Below, piece after piece: positions 26,505 through 36,400 of a stretch of 64,000 bases of DNA. Within the stretch, counting starts at the first letter, position 1, and each line of letters opens with the position of its first letter. Under the pieces are notes generated by a model. The model had not been told where the DNA came from and did not search any database. It saw only the letters and a list, made by a program, of their open reading frames with translations. The stretch covers positions 68,564 through 132,563 of the forward strand of contig JAFAEQ010000056.1 of the NCBI GenBank assembly GCA_023423935.1. Direction: 5' to 3'. Made by a program: the position numbers and the translations under genes. This DNA comes from Pseudomonadota bacterium (GTDB lineage Bacteria; Pseudomonadota; Gammaproteobacteria; Steroidobacterales; Steroidobacteraceae).

Positions 26505-26533
26505 GAGGGGAGCGGCGCAATGCCGCTCCCCTC
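26505..26533. terminator. bidirectional terminator hairpin between hsp20 and methyltransferase
   Basis: GAGGGGAGCGGC (26505-26516) pairs perfectly over 12 bp with GCCGCTCCCCTC (26522-26533) around a 5-nt loop. It is 7 nt after the hsp20 stop and 14 nt from the convergent gene. No T-run follows on the plus strand, so it may work with Rho. Confidence 0.7.
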
Positions 26534-26546
26534 ATCGACTCGACGA

Positions 26547-27305
26547 TTATCGGACGGTACTGGGCTCGCGGGGCGCGGCGCGTTGCGATCGCAATGGGAT
26601 CAGCATCGGCACGCGCCTGCGGTACTCGGCGTACTCCGGAAACGCCTGGGTGAGATCGTGCTCCTCGAAACGAATGGCGATCAGAATGTATGCGGTCGTG
26701 AGAACTGCGAACAGAAGATGCGCCGCTGTCATGGTCGGGGCGGACCAGAAGATGAATAGCCAGCCCACATAGAGCGGATGGCGCACGACCTTGTAGAGCG
26801 ACGGCGTGCGAAACGGAATGTCCGTGTACGGCCGGCGGCGAAAGTAGAGCCACACCTGACGCAGCCCGAACAGGTCGAAGTGGTTGATCAGGAAGGTCAC
26901 GAACAGCAGCAGGATCCAGCCGAATGCATATGCGCCATAGATGACGGCGCGCGCAGTTTCGTCCTGCACGTCCCAGACGATGGCGCCGATCGGCCGCCAT
27001 TGCCAGAACAGCAGCAGGAGCGCCAGGCTCGAGAACAACACGTACGTGCTACGCTCTGCCGCCGCCGGCACGATGCGCGTCCACCAGCGTTTGAACGCCG
27101 GTCGGGCCATGATGCTGTGCTGTAGTGCAAACAGACCGAGCAGGGCGACATCGATCGCAAGCGCCCGCCCCAGCGGGTCGACGGTTGCCGCGTCAATCGA
27201 GCGAGGCACTATGAAATTGCCGATAAAGCCGATGGCGTACAGAAAACTGGCGAAGAAGACGGCGTAGCTGAGTACGCCGTAGAGCAGCACGAGCAAGCGT
27301 TTCAT
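26547..27305 (-). CDS. mddA: MddA/NnrU-like membrane S-methyltransferase
   Basis: The 252-residue protein starts at the ATG at 27305 (MKRLLVLLYGVLSY). It has about six membrane helices (VLLYGVLSYAVFFASFLYAIG, VALLGLFALQHSIMARPAF, STYVLFSSLALLLLFWQW and others). The isoprenylcysteine-methyltransferase-type site is near the C-terminus: YKVVRHPLYVGWLFIFWSAP, followed by RFEEHDLTQAFPEYAEYRRRVPMLIP. This matches methanethiol S-methyltransferase (MddA), which makes dimethyl sulfide from methanethiol and SAM. NnrU-type relatives share the fold, so the substrate is inferred. No sulfur genes lie beside it. Confidence 0.75.
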   Translation of the reverse strand: MKRLLVLLYGVLSYAVFFASFLYAIGFIGNFIVPRSIDAATVDPLGRALAIDVALLGLFALQHSIMARPAFKRWWTRIVPAAAERSTYVLFSSLALLLLFWQWRPIGAIVWDVQDETARAVIYGAYAFGWILLLFVTFLINHFDLFGLRQVWLYFRRRPYTDIPFRTPSLYKVVRHPLYVGWLFIFWSAPTMTAAHLLFAVLTTAYILIAIRFEEHDLTQAFPEYAEYRRRVPMLIPLRSQRAAPREPSTVR

Positions 27306-27552
27306 GGGACATCCCCGAGTGGACTTTGACGAGGGGCGCAGCATCGAATCCGCACGCCGTATGCACCAGATGAAGAATGTCCCGACCTCGATGCATGAAG
27401 GAGGTGGCGCTGTGACCTTTGTCCCGGTGCTGCGAGCCCTTGCGCTAAGGGGCCGGGATCACGAAGCGTACGGAGCCATTCGAGGGGCTCGGGACGTGTC
27501 CGCCGTTCGTGTTGCGCCTGGCGTGGGTTTGTTGGTTGGGGGCAGGTAAGTC

Positions 27553-28632
27553 GTGGCGACGTCGGTCCTTCAGCAATCGGTCCGGTATCTGCGTACCAGC
27601 GACGGTGTTCAGCTCGCGTGGGCCTCGATGGGCTCCGGACCGCCATTGGTGAAGGCGGCCAACTGGCTCACGCATCTGCAATACGATCTCGAAAGTCCCC
27701 TGTGGCAGCACTGGACGCGCTTTTTTTCGCAGCACTTTCGGTTCCTCCGTTACGACGAACGGGGCTGCGGGATGACGCAATGGCAGGTGCCGGATGTGTC
27801 CATGACGCACTGGGCGCGAGACCTGCAGGCCGTGATTGAAGCCGGCGCACCGCAAGGTCCGTTGATCCTGCTCGGCATGTCTCAGGGCGCCGCGACCTGT
27901 ATCGCCTATGCAGTGCGATACCCGGAACGTGTGTCGCATCTCATCCTGTACGGCGGTTACGCAAGGGGCTGGGCGCACCGCGATGACCCGGAGGGCTGGC
28001 GCAAGTACCAGGCGATCATCGAGCTGGTGCGCTTCGGATGGGGCAGCGATAACGCCACCTTCCGCCAGATCTTCACCTCGCGGTTCATTCCGGGCGCCAC
28101 GCCAGAGCAACTGGGCTGGTGGAACGATCTGTGTCGACGCACGACGACGCCAGAGGTCGCGGCGCATCTTATGATGGAGCGTGCGCAGGTCGATGTGCGC
28201 GAGCTGTTGCCGCAGGTGAAAGTGCCGACGCTCGTCCTTCATGCGGTGGGCGATGACGTCACGCCGATCAGCGCCAGCTGCGAGCTCGCGGCAGGCATCG
28301 CGAATGCCGAGTTCGTGCAGCTCGACTCGCGCAATCATGTATTGCTGGAAGATGAGCCGGCCTGGGCGCGCTTCAAGAGCGCGGTGCTCGAGTTCACTGG
28401 ACGGAGCCGGCCGCAGTCTGCCTTCGACCTGTTCGCTCGACTGTCGGGTCGTGAACGGGAAGTGCTCGCGGCACTGGCGGCCGGTCAGAGCAACGCAGAG
28501 ATCGCACAGGCGCTCACGATCAGTGAGAAAACAGTGCGCAACATGCTCACGCGCATTTTCGAGAAACTCGGCGTGAAGTCACGCGCACAGGCGATCGTCT
28601 GCGCGCGCGATCAGGGCTTCGTGGCTCGCTAA
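27553..28632 (+). CDS. alpha/beta hydrolase fused to LuxR-type DNA-binding domain
   Basis: The GTG at 27553 is the likely start, 5-8 nt after GGCAGGTAAG. The 359-residue product has an alpha/beta hydrolase domain (about 10-282). Its nucleophile is Ser 110 in LLGMSQGAA, the acidic residue Asp 234 or 235 in VGDDVTP, and His 262 in SRNHVLLED, so the triad looks intact. A LuxR/GerE helix-turn-helix (about 296-352) follows, with LSGREREVLAALAAGQSNAEIA and KTVRNMLTRIFEKLGV. The fusion suggests a regulator that hydrolyses or binds a small ester or lactone and reports it by DNA binding. It stands alone with a 250-nt leader. Confidence 0.88.
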   Translation: MATSVLQQSVRYLRTSDGVQLAWASMGSGPPLVKAANWLTHLQYDLESPLWQHWTRFFSQHFRFLRYDERGCGMTQWQVPDVSMTHWARDLQAVIEAGAPQGPLILLGMSQGAATCIAYAVRYPERVSHLILYGGYARGWAHRDDPEGWRKYQAIIELVRFGWGSDNATFRQIFTSRFIPGATPEQLGWWNDLCRRTTTPEVAAHLMMERAQVDVRELLPQVKVPTLVLHAVGDDVTPISASCELAAGIANAEFVQLDSRNHVLLEDEPAWARFKSAVLEFTGRSRPQSAFDLFARLSGREREVLAALAAGQSNAEIAQALTISEKTVRNMLTRIFEKLGVKSRAQAIVCARDQGFVAR

Positions 28633-28640
28633 CCGCGCGA

Positions 28641-29759
28641 TCAACGCATGGAGACGAGCGCGATGCCCCCGGGTTTGGCGAGCGGCACGGTCGCGTCGGC
28701 CGGGGTCAATGCGCCGCTGTCCTGGTCGATTGCAAAAACCACGATGCTGTCGCTGCCCTGATTCGTAGCGATCAGCCAGCGTCCACCCGGCTCGAGTACG
28801 AAATAGCGAGGGGTCTTGCCCCGCGAGGATGTGTGGTCTCGCAAGGTCATCCTCCCTCTGGCATCGAGTGCGAACAGGGCGATGCTGTCATCGCCGCGAT
28901 TCGATGCGTAAAGGAATCGACCACTCGAATGAACCGCGAGCTCGGCAGCCGTGTTCGAACCAGTGAATCCGGTCGGAAGCGTCGAGAGAGTCTGCTGACT
29001 AACGGCGGTCCCCTTGTTCGCATCCCAGTCGTACAGCGTCACCGCGTTCGTGAGCTCTTCGATCAGATAGAACTGACGGCCATTGGGATGCCATGCAATG
29101 TGACGGGGCCCTGTGCCCGCCGGCACGCTGATGAACGGCGGGTCGTTTGCAGCGAGGGCGCCGGTTCTTTCGTCGAATCGATAAACGGCGATGCGATCGG
29201 CGCCGAGATCCGTGGCGAGGGCGAATTGGTTGTCAGGTGTGACCGCGAACCAGTGCGCGTACGGCTTGGTCTGTCGTTCCGGATGCACGCTGCTGCCGGT
29301 GTGTTGAACGTGGGCGGTACGCGTCGCGAGACGACCGTCCTCGTCGGCTGCATAGACTTCCACGTAACCGCCGCCGTAGTTCGCGTTCAGCACGAAGCGG
29401 TCCGAGCGATCGAGGCTCACGTGACTGGGGCCGCGTCCTTCGACCACCACGTGATTGAGGAAGCTCAGCGCGCCGGAGTCGAGAATGGCAAATGCGCTGA
29501 GTCCACCTGGAGTTTGCGAATTGCAGACATAGAGCCGATCGCCCTTGCCATTGACTGCGATGAACGACGGATCGGGCGTCTGCGCGACCAGCTGCGGTGC
29601 AGAGAGCCGGCCCGACTGCAGATCCAGATGGGCCAAGGCGATGCCCGTCTGGGTGGGCGTACTTTGAGTGGCGAAGTACACGGGAACCGATCCGGCCTGG
29701 GTCATTGAAGCTCCGGCAAGGGCGACAAGGGAGAGGGCGAGGCGGCTGATTGTGCTCAC
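28641..29759 (-). CDS. exported lactonase-family beta-propeller (6-phosphogluconolactonase-like)
   Basis: The 372-residue protein has a signal peptide (MSTISRLALSLVALAGASMTQAG, cut here for length). A seven-bladed beta-propeller of the cytochrome-cd1/lactonase type follows. Repeating blades show PSFIAVNGKGDRLYVCNSQ, GPSHVSLDRSDRFVLNANYGGG and GPRHIAWHPNGRQFYLIEEL. The family includes E. coli Pgl (6-phosphogluconolactonase), but Pgl is cytoplasmic and this copy is exported, so its lactone substrate is more likely extracellular or periplasmic. It is convergent with the hydrolase-LuxR gene 8 nt away. An operon with the anti-sigma gene further on is not supported. Confidence 0.85.
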   Translation of the reverse strand: MSTISRLALSLVALAGASMTQAGSVPVYFATQSTPTQTGIALAHLDLQSGRLSAPQLVAQTPDPSFIAVNGKGDRLYVCNSQTPGGLSAFAILDSGALSFLNHVVVEGRGPSHVSLDRSDRFVLNANYGGGYVEVYAADEDGRLATRTAHVQHTGSSVHPERQTKPYAHWFAVTPDNQFALATDLGADRIAVYRFDERTGALAANDPPFISVPAGTGPRHIAWHPNGRQFYLIEELTNAVTLYDWDANKGTAVSQQTLSTLPTGFTGSNTAAELAVHSSGRFLYASNRGDDSIALFALDARGRMTLRDHTSSRGKTPRYFVLEPGGRWLIATNQGSDSIVVFAIDQDSGALTPADATVPLAKPGGIALVSMR

Positions 29760-29891
29760 CGGGCGAGGTCCTGCAAGCCGGAACGAAGGCAGGCGTGCGA
29801 GTGTGGATCGACCCGCGTTTTTTTCTTCAGCCGGCGAAGCCGGCGTGATTGGCCGCCAGGGTGGCTGCTGGGAGTGGGCGGGGCAATGCGA

Positions 29892-30584
29892 TCAACGTCG
29901 AAGGGCGTGCAGCAGGAACACGCTCACGGATCCGCGGGATCCGGGGGTGGTATCGAGCCTCAGTTCGTATAGCCCGGGCGTGAGCTGCGACGCATCGATA
30001 TACAAGGCGACATAGCCATCGCTGTCGGGGACGAGATGGTCCACGGTTCCGATCGAGCGCGGCGGCTGCGTTTCGTCGATCCGCGAAACTTCGATGCTAT
30101 AGCGAGCTTCGGGGTCGGACGCTTCCGGCAGCACGCGCAGTTCGACGGCCTGGGGGCTCGCGGGAATCTCGATCTGCGCGTCGTAATTGCCGCTGCGCAT
30201 GCGCATCACATAACGGCGGTCCACGACCGGGATCGGATCGCCCGCGGCATCGATCAGGGTCGCGGGAAGCGCCGCGAGGAGCGGCCGCTTCACTGTGGGG
30301 CGAACGAACATCATTGAAACGGCGACGACCGCGGCCGCGACACCTGCCGCGATCGCAATGCGCCAAAGGCGCTGCCGCGACCGGATCAAGGTGTCGAGCT
30401 CGCCCCGACGTTGCAGCTCGCTCAGACCTGTCTTCAGGCGTGCGACCGCCTCCAGATCGTCGAGCGTGTCCGGATGCCCGTAAAGATATGCCTCGAATGC
30501 CTCGCGTTCCTCGTCCGTGAGCTGGTCTGCGAGGTAGCGCGGTATGACGTGGCGTTCGTCAATGTACGTGCGATCTATCTGCAT
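29892..30584 (-). CDS. anti-sigma-like membrane protein without zinc ligands
   Basis: The 230-residue protein starts at the ATG at 30584. The cytoplasmic part (about 1-75) resembles anti-sigma zinc-finger domains (IPRYLADQLTDEEREAFEAYL), but the usual C-x2-C is absent. One membrane helix (LWRIAIAAGVAAAVVAVSMMFV, cut for length) is followed by a roughly 130-residue periplasmic beta-rich domain (QIEIPASPQAVELRVLPE... YVALYIDASQLTPGLYEL). It lies 112 nt downstream of an ECF sigma gene on the same strand, so it is probably that sigma factor's regulator. A sensor role for its periplasmic domain is inference. Confidence 0.75.
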   Translation of the reverse strand: MQIDRTYIDERHVIPRYLADQLTDEEREAFEAYLYGHPDTLDDLEAVARLKTGLSELQRRGELDTLIRSRQRLWRIAIAAGVAAAVVAVSMMFVRPTVKRPLLAALPATLIDAAGDPIPVVDRRYVMRMRSGNYDAQIEIPASPQAVELRVLPEASDPEARYSIEVSRIDETQPPRSIGTVDHLVPDSDGYVALYIDASQLTPGLYELRLDTTPGSRGSVSVFLLHALRR

Positions 30585-30696
30585 GGCGCCGTCCGGTCCC
30601 TGGTTATGTGGAAGCGGCCCATCCCCGATACTAGCTGTAGCCAGCTCTCGACATATCTCACCGCCGGCCCGGATGCCGAATGTGTCCTGGTTCGCA

Positions 30697-31302
30697 TCAT
30701 GAGATGCAGACCAGCAGAAAACTGAAGAAATCGCTTTTCTTGAAGCCGCGAGTCTCGAGCCGGTCACGCATGCGCTGACGCGCACGGAAAATGACCTTGT
30801 CGAAATGCAGGGGGGAGAGGTTGAGCTCGTTGCAGATCACTTCCTTGTCTTCCTCGTCCAGATAGAACCGCTTCACGATCAATCTGTCGCGTTCGGTCGG
30901 CAGCTCCCCGATCAGCTCACGGACCTGCGCCAGTACGTGCGATCCCAGCTCGGTACCCGGTAAGTTGTCCGTGGCGGGCAGCTGATCCAGCGCGTCACCG
31001 TCGGCGCGTCGGTCCGCGCGATCATCGAACTTGCGCCGACGGTTGCGCAGCTGGTTCATCGCGACCTGGAAGACATAGCCGATGATCTGTTCGGGGCGGG
31101 AGATGCGACCTGCGAGCAGGTGCTCCCAGGCGGTGGCGATCGCATCCTGCAGCACGTCCGTGGCGATATCCGGATCGCCCGCGCGCTGTGTTACGAGCCG
31201 CCGCAGACCGCCGTACTGATGGACGATCATGCGCTCGATATCGGCAGGACTTAATCGTGCTTGCTTTTCGTCCTGAACTTCCGCGGCATCCGCATCCTTC
31301 AT
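30697..31302 (-). CDS. ECF-type RNA polymerase sigma factor
   Basis: The 201-residue sigma factor has region 2 (about 35-100; LVTQRAGDPDIATDVLQDAIATAWEHL, VFQVAMNQLRNRRRK). A region 4 helix-turn-helix follows (about 125-190; LPTERDRLIVKRFYLDEEDKEVICNELNLSPLHFDKVIFRARQR, cut for length). It lacks region 1.1 and region 3, as expected for an extracytoplasmic-function sigma. Downstream on the same strand is the anti-sigma-like gene. Divergently, 138 nt away, is the peroxidase-CHAT unit. That layout usually means the sigma controls both its own operon and the divergent genes. Confidence 0.88.
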   Translation of the reverse strand: MKDADAAEVQDEKQARLSPADIERMIVHQYGGLRRLVTQRAGDPDIATDVLQDAIATAWEHLLAGRISRPEQIIGYVFQVAMNQLRNRRRKFDDRADRRADGDALDQLPATDNLPGTELGSHVLAQVRELIGELPTERDRLIVKRFYLDEEDKEVICNELNLSPLHFDKVIFRARQRMRDRLETRGFKKSDFFSFLLVCIS

Positions 31303-31366
31303 GGGCCTTAAGGTATCGCACCCGTTGCGGCTTGTGCAGCATGGTCAGGCAGATTGGGTGAAAGCC

Positions 31367-31391
31367 TGAACGCTCTGAGGTAACAGGGTCC
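31367..31391 (+). promoter_or_regulatory. candidate ECF-type promoter of peroxidase-CHAT unit
   Basis: TGAAC (31367-31371) and GTCC (31388-31391) are 16 nt apart, like the -35 (GGAAC) and -10 (GTC/CGTC) elements of many ECF promoters. They sit 50-74 nt upstream of the peroxidase start. The elements are short, so chance is possible. Confidence 0.25.
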
Positions 31392-31440
31392 TGCTACTGC
31401 CTGCCCTGAGATAGGACATCTCAACGGCACAGGTCCTTAG

Positions 31441-32946
31441 GTGTCCGGACCTATCAGCAACACTCCGCTCGCGGATGCTCGGGCGGAGGACGAAACCCCG
31501 GAACTGCGCGAAGGAATGCAGCCAATGAATTACGATTTCGCTCGCAGCGTCGAGCGCGGCACGGGCCGGTGCTTTTCGCTCTTCGATGTTCCCGCGGCGT
31601 GCTATCCAGCGGATGCGATCGACGGACTCGCACGCGCAATGTCGCGTGTGATCCTCCCCTCGTCGCGTATCCCGTCCGGCTATGTGTATCTCGGCCAGTT
31701 CATCGCGCACGACTTGAGCCGCCTCGATCCGACTCAGGGCTCCATCAGCAAGCCCAGCGAGCTGCGACAAATGCGCGCGCCGATGCTGAACCTCGAGAAC
31801 GTCTACGGCGAAGGATTCGACGATCCGACAATTGCAATCGAGCGGGGCACCGGATTGATGAAGCTCGATCGGGCGAGCACGGCGCGATCCGATGCCGACG
31901 TCCCGGTTCATGATCTGCCCCGCGATGAAGACGGCAGAGCGCGCATTCCTGACGACCGCGATGATGAGAATCTGCTGGTCGCGCAGCTGCATGTCGCGTT
32001 TCTCGAGCTGCACAATTTCTTCTGTCGACGCATCCGTGCGAATGACGCACTGAGTGCTCGTGCGATCTTCGAAGCCGCGCGGCGGCAAACGATCCTTCAT
32101 TACCAGGAGATGGTGCTTTACGACTTCCTGCCGACCATCGCGGGTCTGGATACGTGGCGGAAGGTCCTGCTCGAGCGTGAGGCCGTGCTCTGGCCTTCGC
32201 CTCGATCGCAGATGCCGATCGAGTTCGCAGTCGCCGCGTCCCAGTTCGGCCACTCGATGGTGCGTCGTCACTACACGTTGAATGCGCGGCTGCCCCTGGT
32301 CGATTTCGACACCCTGTTTGCATACACCGGCCTGTTTCGCATGAACGGGCAGGGGCGCACCTTGCCGAGCAGCCATCGTGTCGACTGGCGTCTGTTCTTC
32401 GCGGGCGTGTGCTCGCGTACGCCACGCTTCATGAACTACGCGATGCGTATCGGCCCTGCCACCATCATCAAGACCCCTCACGATCGCGATCTGCTCGCCA
32501 AAAAATCCCTGCGTACGGCACAGCGGTGTGGCCTTGGCGATGCTCAGCACATTCTGAAGCAATTGCGCTCGCTCGATGCTGAAGCGGCCTTCCGTCCGCT
32601 CACCGCGGATGAACTGAATCCTGAGGTCTATGTCGTGGACCGCGACGGTGTACACAACGTGCGTGTGTTCGATCTGATCGGGACGTCACATCCGTTCGCG
32701 ACGAGCACGCCCCTGTCCTACTACCTGCTGGCGGAAGCGCTCGCGACTCGCCAGGGGCTCGCACTCGGTCCTTTGGGCGGACAGATCGTGGCCGAAACGC
32801 TGTGGCATCTCGCGCGCGGCAGCTCACCGTCCATCCTTTTTGAAAGGCGCGATGAACGTTTCATTCCGGCCACCGGCCGGCGTGTGGATTCCTCCCTTCG
32901 GCTGCGCATGAGTGATCTGCTCGGTGCAGTCGCCACCCCTGTCTGA
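31441..32946 (+). CDS. animal-type haem peroxidase
   Basis: The 501-residue protein (GTG start at 31441; an ATG at 31516 is also possible) belongs to the peroxidase-cyclooxygenase superfamily. The distal histidine pair is in GQFIAHDLSR (His 90, Asp 91). The Asp-Glu-Asn motif RDDENLLVAQLHVAFLELHN (cut for length; 174-191) supplies haem-ester contacts, and the proximal His is in FGHSMVRRHY (His 271). It should oxidise halides or organic substrates with peroxide. There is no signal peptide, so it acts inside the cell unless exported unconventionally. It is followed 26 nt later by a small gene, then the CHAT protein. Confidence 0.9.
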   Translation: MSGPISNTPLADARAEDETPELREGMQPMNYDFARSVERGTGRCFSLFDVPAACYPADAIDGLARAMSRVILPSSRIPSGYVYLGQFIAHDLSRLDPTQGSISKPSELRQMRAPMLNLENVYGEGFDDPTIAIERGTGLMKLDRASTARSDADVPVHDLPRDEDGRARIPDDRDDENLLVAQLHVAFLELHNFFCRRIRANDALSARAIFEAARRQTILHYQEMVLYDFLPTIAGLDTWRKVLLEREAVLWPSPRSQMPIEFAVAASQFGHSMVRRHYTLNARLPLVDFDTLFAYTGLFRMNGQGRTLPSSHRVDWRLFFAGVCSRTPRFMNYAMRIGPATIIKTPHDRDLLAKKSLRTAQRCGLGDAQHILKQLRSLDAEAAFRPLTADELNPEVYVVDRDGVHNVRVFDLIGTSHPFATSTPLSYYLLAEALATRQGLALGPLGGQIVAETLWHLARGSSPSILFERRDERFIPATGRRVDSSLRLRMSDLLGAVATPV

Positions 32947-32972
32947 ATCACATCTCACATGAGGACTGACCG

Positions 32973-33362
32973 ATGAGTGATCACCAAGTCATTGCCGGAT
33001 TTGCCGGCCGGTTCGAAAGCGATGGCACGATCGAGTCGATGTCGAGCAACAAGCATGCCTCGTGGTATCCAGGCGCGGGTGTGAAGCTCGAGCTTTATGA
33101 GGTGCCGATCACGGGAACCCACCAGGCGTACGCGAAGGAGGTCATCGACGATTCCGCTTCGGCCTTTCCGGCGAAGGAAGCCATCGAAGCGGCTGTCTAT
33201 CGGGTCGATGGCGATCGACTGGTCGCCCGCGACATCGAAGTGGCGCCGGGACTGCTGTTGACGGAAACGCTCACTTTACGCAACGGCGATATGGTGCATT
33301 CGCTCCAATTCTCGGATGGCGAGTTGGGGACCTGGATCTGCAAGCGACAGCGCGGACCCTGA
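32973..33362 (+). CDS. small beta-rich hypothetical protein in peroxidase-CHAT unit
   Basis: The 129-residue protein begins at the ATG at 32973 after GAGGACTGACC. It has alternating beta-type segments (VKLELYEVPITG, AAVYRVDGDRLVARDIEV, LTLRNGDMVHSLQF) and a single Cys near the end (WICKRQ). There is no signal peptide. No family is recognised. Its place between the peroxidase and the CHAT gene (26 and 55 nt spacers) suggests a shared transcript and a function tied to them, such as a substrate or an inhibitor. That is speculation. Confidence 0.65.
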   Translation: MSDHQVIAGFAGRFESDGTIESMSSNKHASWYPGAGVKLELYEVPITGTHQAYAKEVIDDSASAFPAKEAIEAAVYRVDGDRLVARDIEVAPGLLLTETLTLRNGDMVHSLQFSDGELGTWICKRQRGP

Positions 33363-33417
33363 GCCCGGTTGAGGAGTCTCTGCACGAGCTTGCGAGGCTC
33401 GCCTGCTAAGATCGGAC

Positions 33418-36400
33418 ATGCCCTGTCGTGTCCGATCCGTAATTCCGATCTTGTTTGGTTTTGCATGCGTGACCGCGCAGGCCGCGTGTCCGCAGCAGCA
33501 CGAGAATCATCCGCTTCTGGGTGAGTACCCGGTCCGGCATCCTCGGACCGATACCTTCATGATCGTTCAACAGAACGATTTCGCCGTGCAGACCGTGGTG
33601 CGCAATGGCGATCGAGTCACCGAATTCGCGGCGCCGGCCGGCCGCAACGGTCGCGAGTTCGTGACGATCCCGGGTTCGCACGGCGCGCCCCAGATCTGCT
33701 TCTACTCGACACTCGCGCAGAAGATATCGAATGCCTATTCGGTCGAGGAGGTCACGTCCGCGCGCCCTGACGAGCAGCGCTTTCACGCGCGGATGAGTGA
33801 GGCAGCGACGCTTTGGGCCAACGGTTCACAGGCCTCGCGCTCGAACGCTATCCGCATGTATGAAGAGATCGCCGCGCAAGCCACGATTCCGGAGTGGCGC
33901 GACATCGCACGATTGTATGCAGCGGATGCGCTGGTGCAGCGGTATCAATATGAGCCCGCACTGCGTCACCTGGAAATTCTGACTGCTAACCCGCAGCGCG
34001 CGGATGTAATTGGCTATCGATCGTTCTGGCTTCTGGCCATCGTCCGCAATCGCTCGAACGACTACCCGGCGAGCCTTCAGGCGGCGAACACCGCGTTGCA
34101 GCTCGCGCAGGAGACTCAGCGCAACGTAGGTCGATCGCTGCGGCGTGATATCGCGGAGATCACGAACCAGCTCGGCGAAGTGCATCTTTCGGCGGGTCAG
34201 TTCGACCAAGGGGTGAACCTGATCCAGAAAGCACTCGCGCTCAGCCAGAACGATCCGCAGTTGCTCGCGAGCGTGTACAACAATCGGGGATACGTCGAAC
34301 TGCTGAAGTCCGACCGCAGCCCGCTTGCGGAGCGCGCGACATTCCTGAGTCAGTCGCTCGCGCATCATTTCAGGGCGCGCGAGTTTGCTCTGCAGGCGAA
34401 TGACCCCCAGGAGCTCGCGATCATCGAGAACAACATTGCATCGTTGTTCGAGCGGGTCGGTGATCTGCGCAAGGCGCGCGAGCACTATGAAGAAGCGCTG
34501 CGGCTGGTTCGCGCCCAGGACGATGAGCTGCGGCTCGAGTTTCTGTATCGCAATCTGGGGCACGTCTATCAGTACCTCGGCGACTACGAGAAGTCCGAGC
34601 GCTTCACGATCGCATCCCTGGAAATCTCCGAGCGAGCCTTGCCCAAGGATGCTATCCGCATCCTCTGCCGCCTCGGGACAGTGCACCGACTGCAGAACCG
34701 CATGAGTGAAGCCGTCGGCGAGCACACGAGCTGTCAACGGCGGGCTCACGATGCGCAGCTCCCAGGGGTCGAAGGAGAGGCGCTTTACGAGCTTGCCGTC
34801 GATCGCAGTCAGCAGCGCGATCTGAAAGGCGCGCTCGCTGCCATCGAGCGGGCGGTAACGCTGTTGCCTCTCGCCCAGGATCGCGACCTTGCTACCAAGG
34901 TGCATGCGCAATACGCACAGCTCTTGCAGCAACAAGGCAAGAGCACCCAGGCGCGACAGGAGGCGGACCGTGCGATCCATGAGGCGCAGGCAGCGCGCTA
35001 TCCCGTCGCGACTGTGGATGCGCTGGTCGCGGCGATGTCGATCAGCATCGCGCAGCGGCGTACCGACGATGCGATGAGCTATGGCGAGCGTGCGATGAGC
35101 GCAATCGAATCTCTGCATGCGCATCTGGATGCGGAACGCCTGGGTCCGGCCTGGAGCGCGCGTACGCAACAGGTCTACGAACAGCTCGCGCTGCTCATCT
35201 TGAGCGGCGACACGAGGGATGAGCGGCGTGCGCGACAGGCACTGGCCATACTGGATCGCGGTCGCGCGATCAGTCTGCGTCAGCAGTTGAGTGCTCCGCC
35301 GCGCGTGCAGCAACGAGTCGAGTCGAGTCCGTTGCTCTCGACGCTGAGTGCCATCGCGAACGATCACGCGCGCGCTACGACTCAGGATCCGCTGCCGCTC
35401 GCGTACTACCACGCGCACGATCTGCTCACACGCTCGCGCCTGGCCGGAATCAGCGATGTGCCGGTGCCCGCGCCAGTCTCGGTCGAGCGCATGCAGTCCT
35501 TGCTCGGTTCGGACGAGACGGCCCTGCAGTATGTGCTGACCGTCGATCGAGCGTATGTGTTTGTGGTTCGCCGGGACAGCGTGACAGCGACTTCGCTGGG
35601 CTCCGTGCGCGATATCGAGCGCGCGGTCGCAGATGTGAGCGCGGGCTTCATGAGTGGACCTGGCAACACGATTCCGGCGCTCAAGGCTTTGTCGAAGTTG
35701 ATCCTGCCTGCCGGACTGTCGGGACGCACGCTCGTGATCGTGCCCCATGCGGTACTAAATGCCGTGCCTTTCGCTGCGCTCGATGCCGACGGTGCGCAGG
35801 CTTATGCGCCGCTGGTGCAACGATTCGCCGTCAAGATGTCGCCGTCGCTCAGTGCGTACTTCATGCAGAAGCCGGCGCATGACCATTCGCACGCAGTGGA
35901 GCTGGCGATTTTCGCCAACCCGTCATTCGAAGGATCGGCCAGCCGGGTACCGCTGCGTGTATCGCAGCCGCTGCCCTCGACGCAGCGCGAGGCAGAACGA
36001 TTGAGCACACTGTTTCCCCCGGCGCGCACGCGCGTGTTCACGCGCTCGGCGGCGAGTCGTGCCAATCTGCTCGGTGAAGAAGCCCGTAACGCGCGTGTGC
36101 TGCATATCGCATCGCACGGGCACTTCGACGCATCGAGTCCCGACAACGTCGGTTTCGCGCTGTCGACGTTACGCAGTCGTGCCCGTTACGACTCGGGATT
36201 CGTGACCCTGACGGAGCTGTTCACCCAGCCATTCAACAACGAGCTGGTCGTGATCAGCGGTTGCGACACGGCAATGGGTCTGCGTCGCGGCGGGGAAGGA
36301 TTGATGAGCGTGTCGCGTGCGTTCATCGCACAGGGTGCCGCGCACGTGGTCGCGACCTTGTGGGCGGTGTCGGATCAGGCGTCCGCGGAGTTCATGCCGC

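Noticed and set aside
33826..35748. 640-residue minus-strand frame opposite the CHAT gene
   Set aside because: Antisense shadow of the TPR region. Rich in Arg, His and Gln, without domain motifs.
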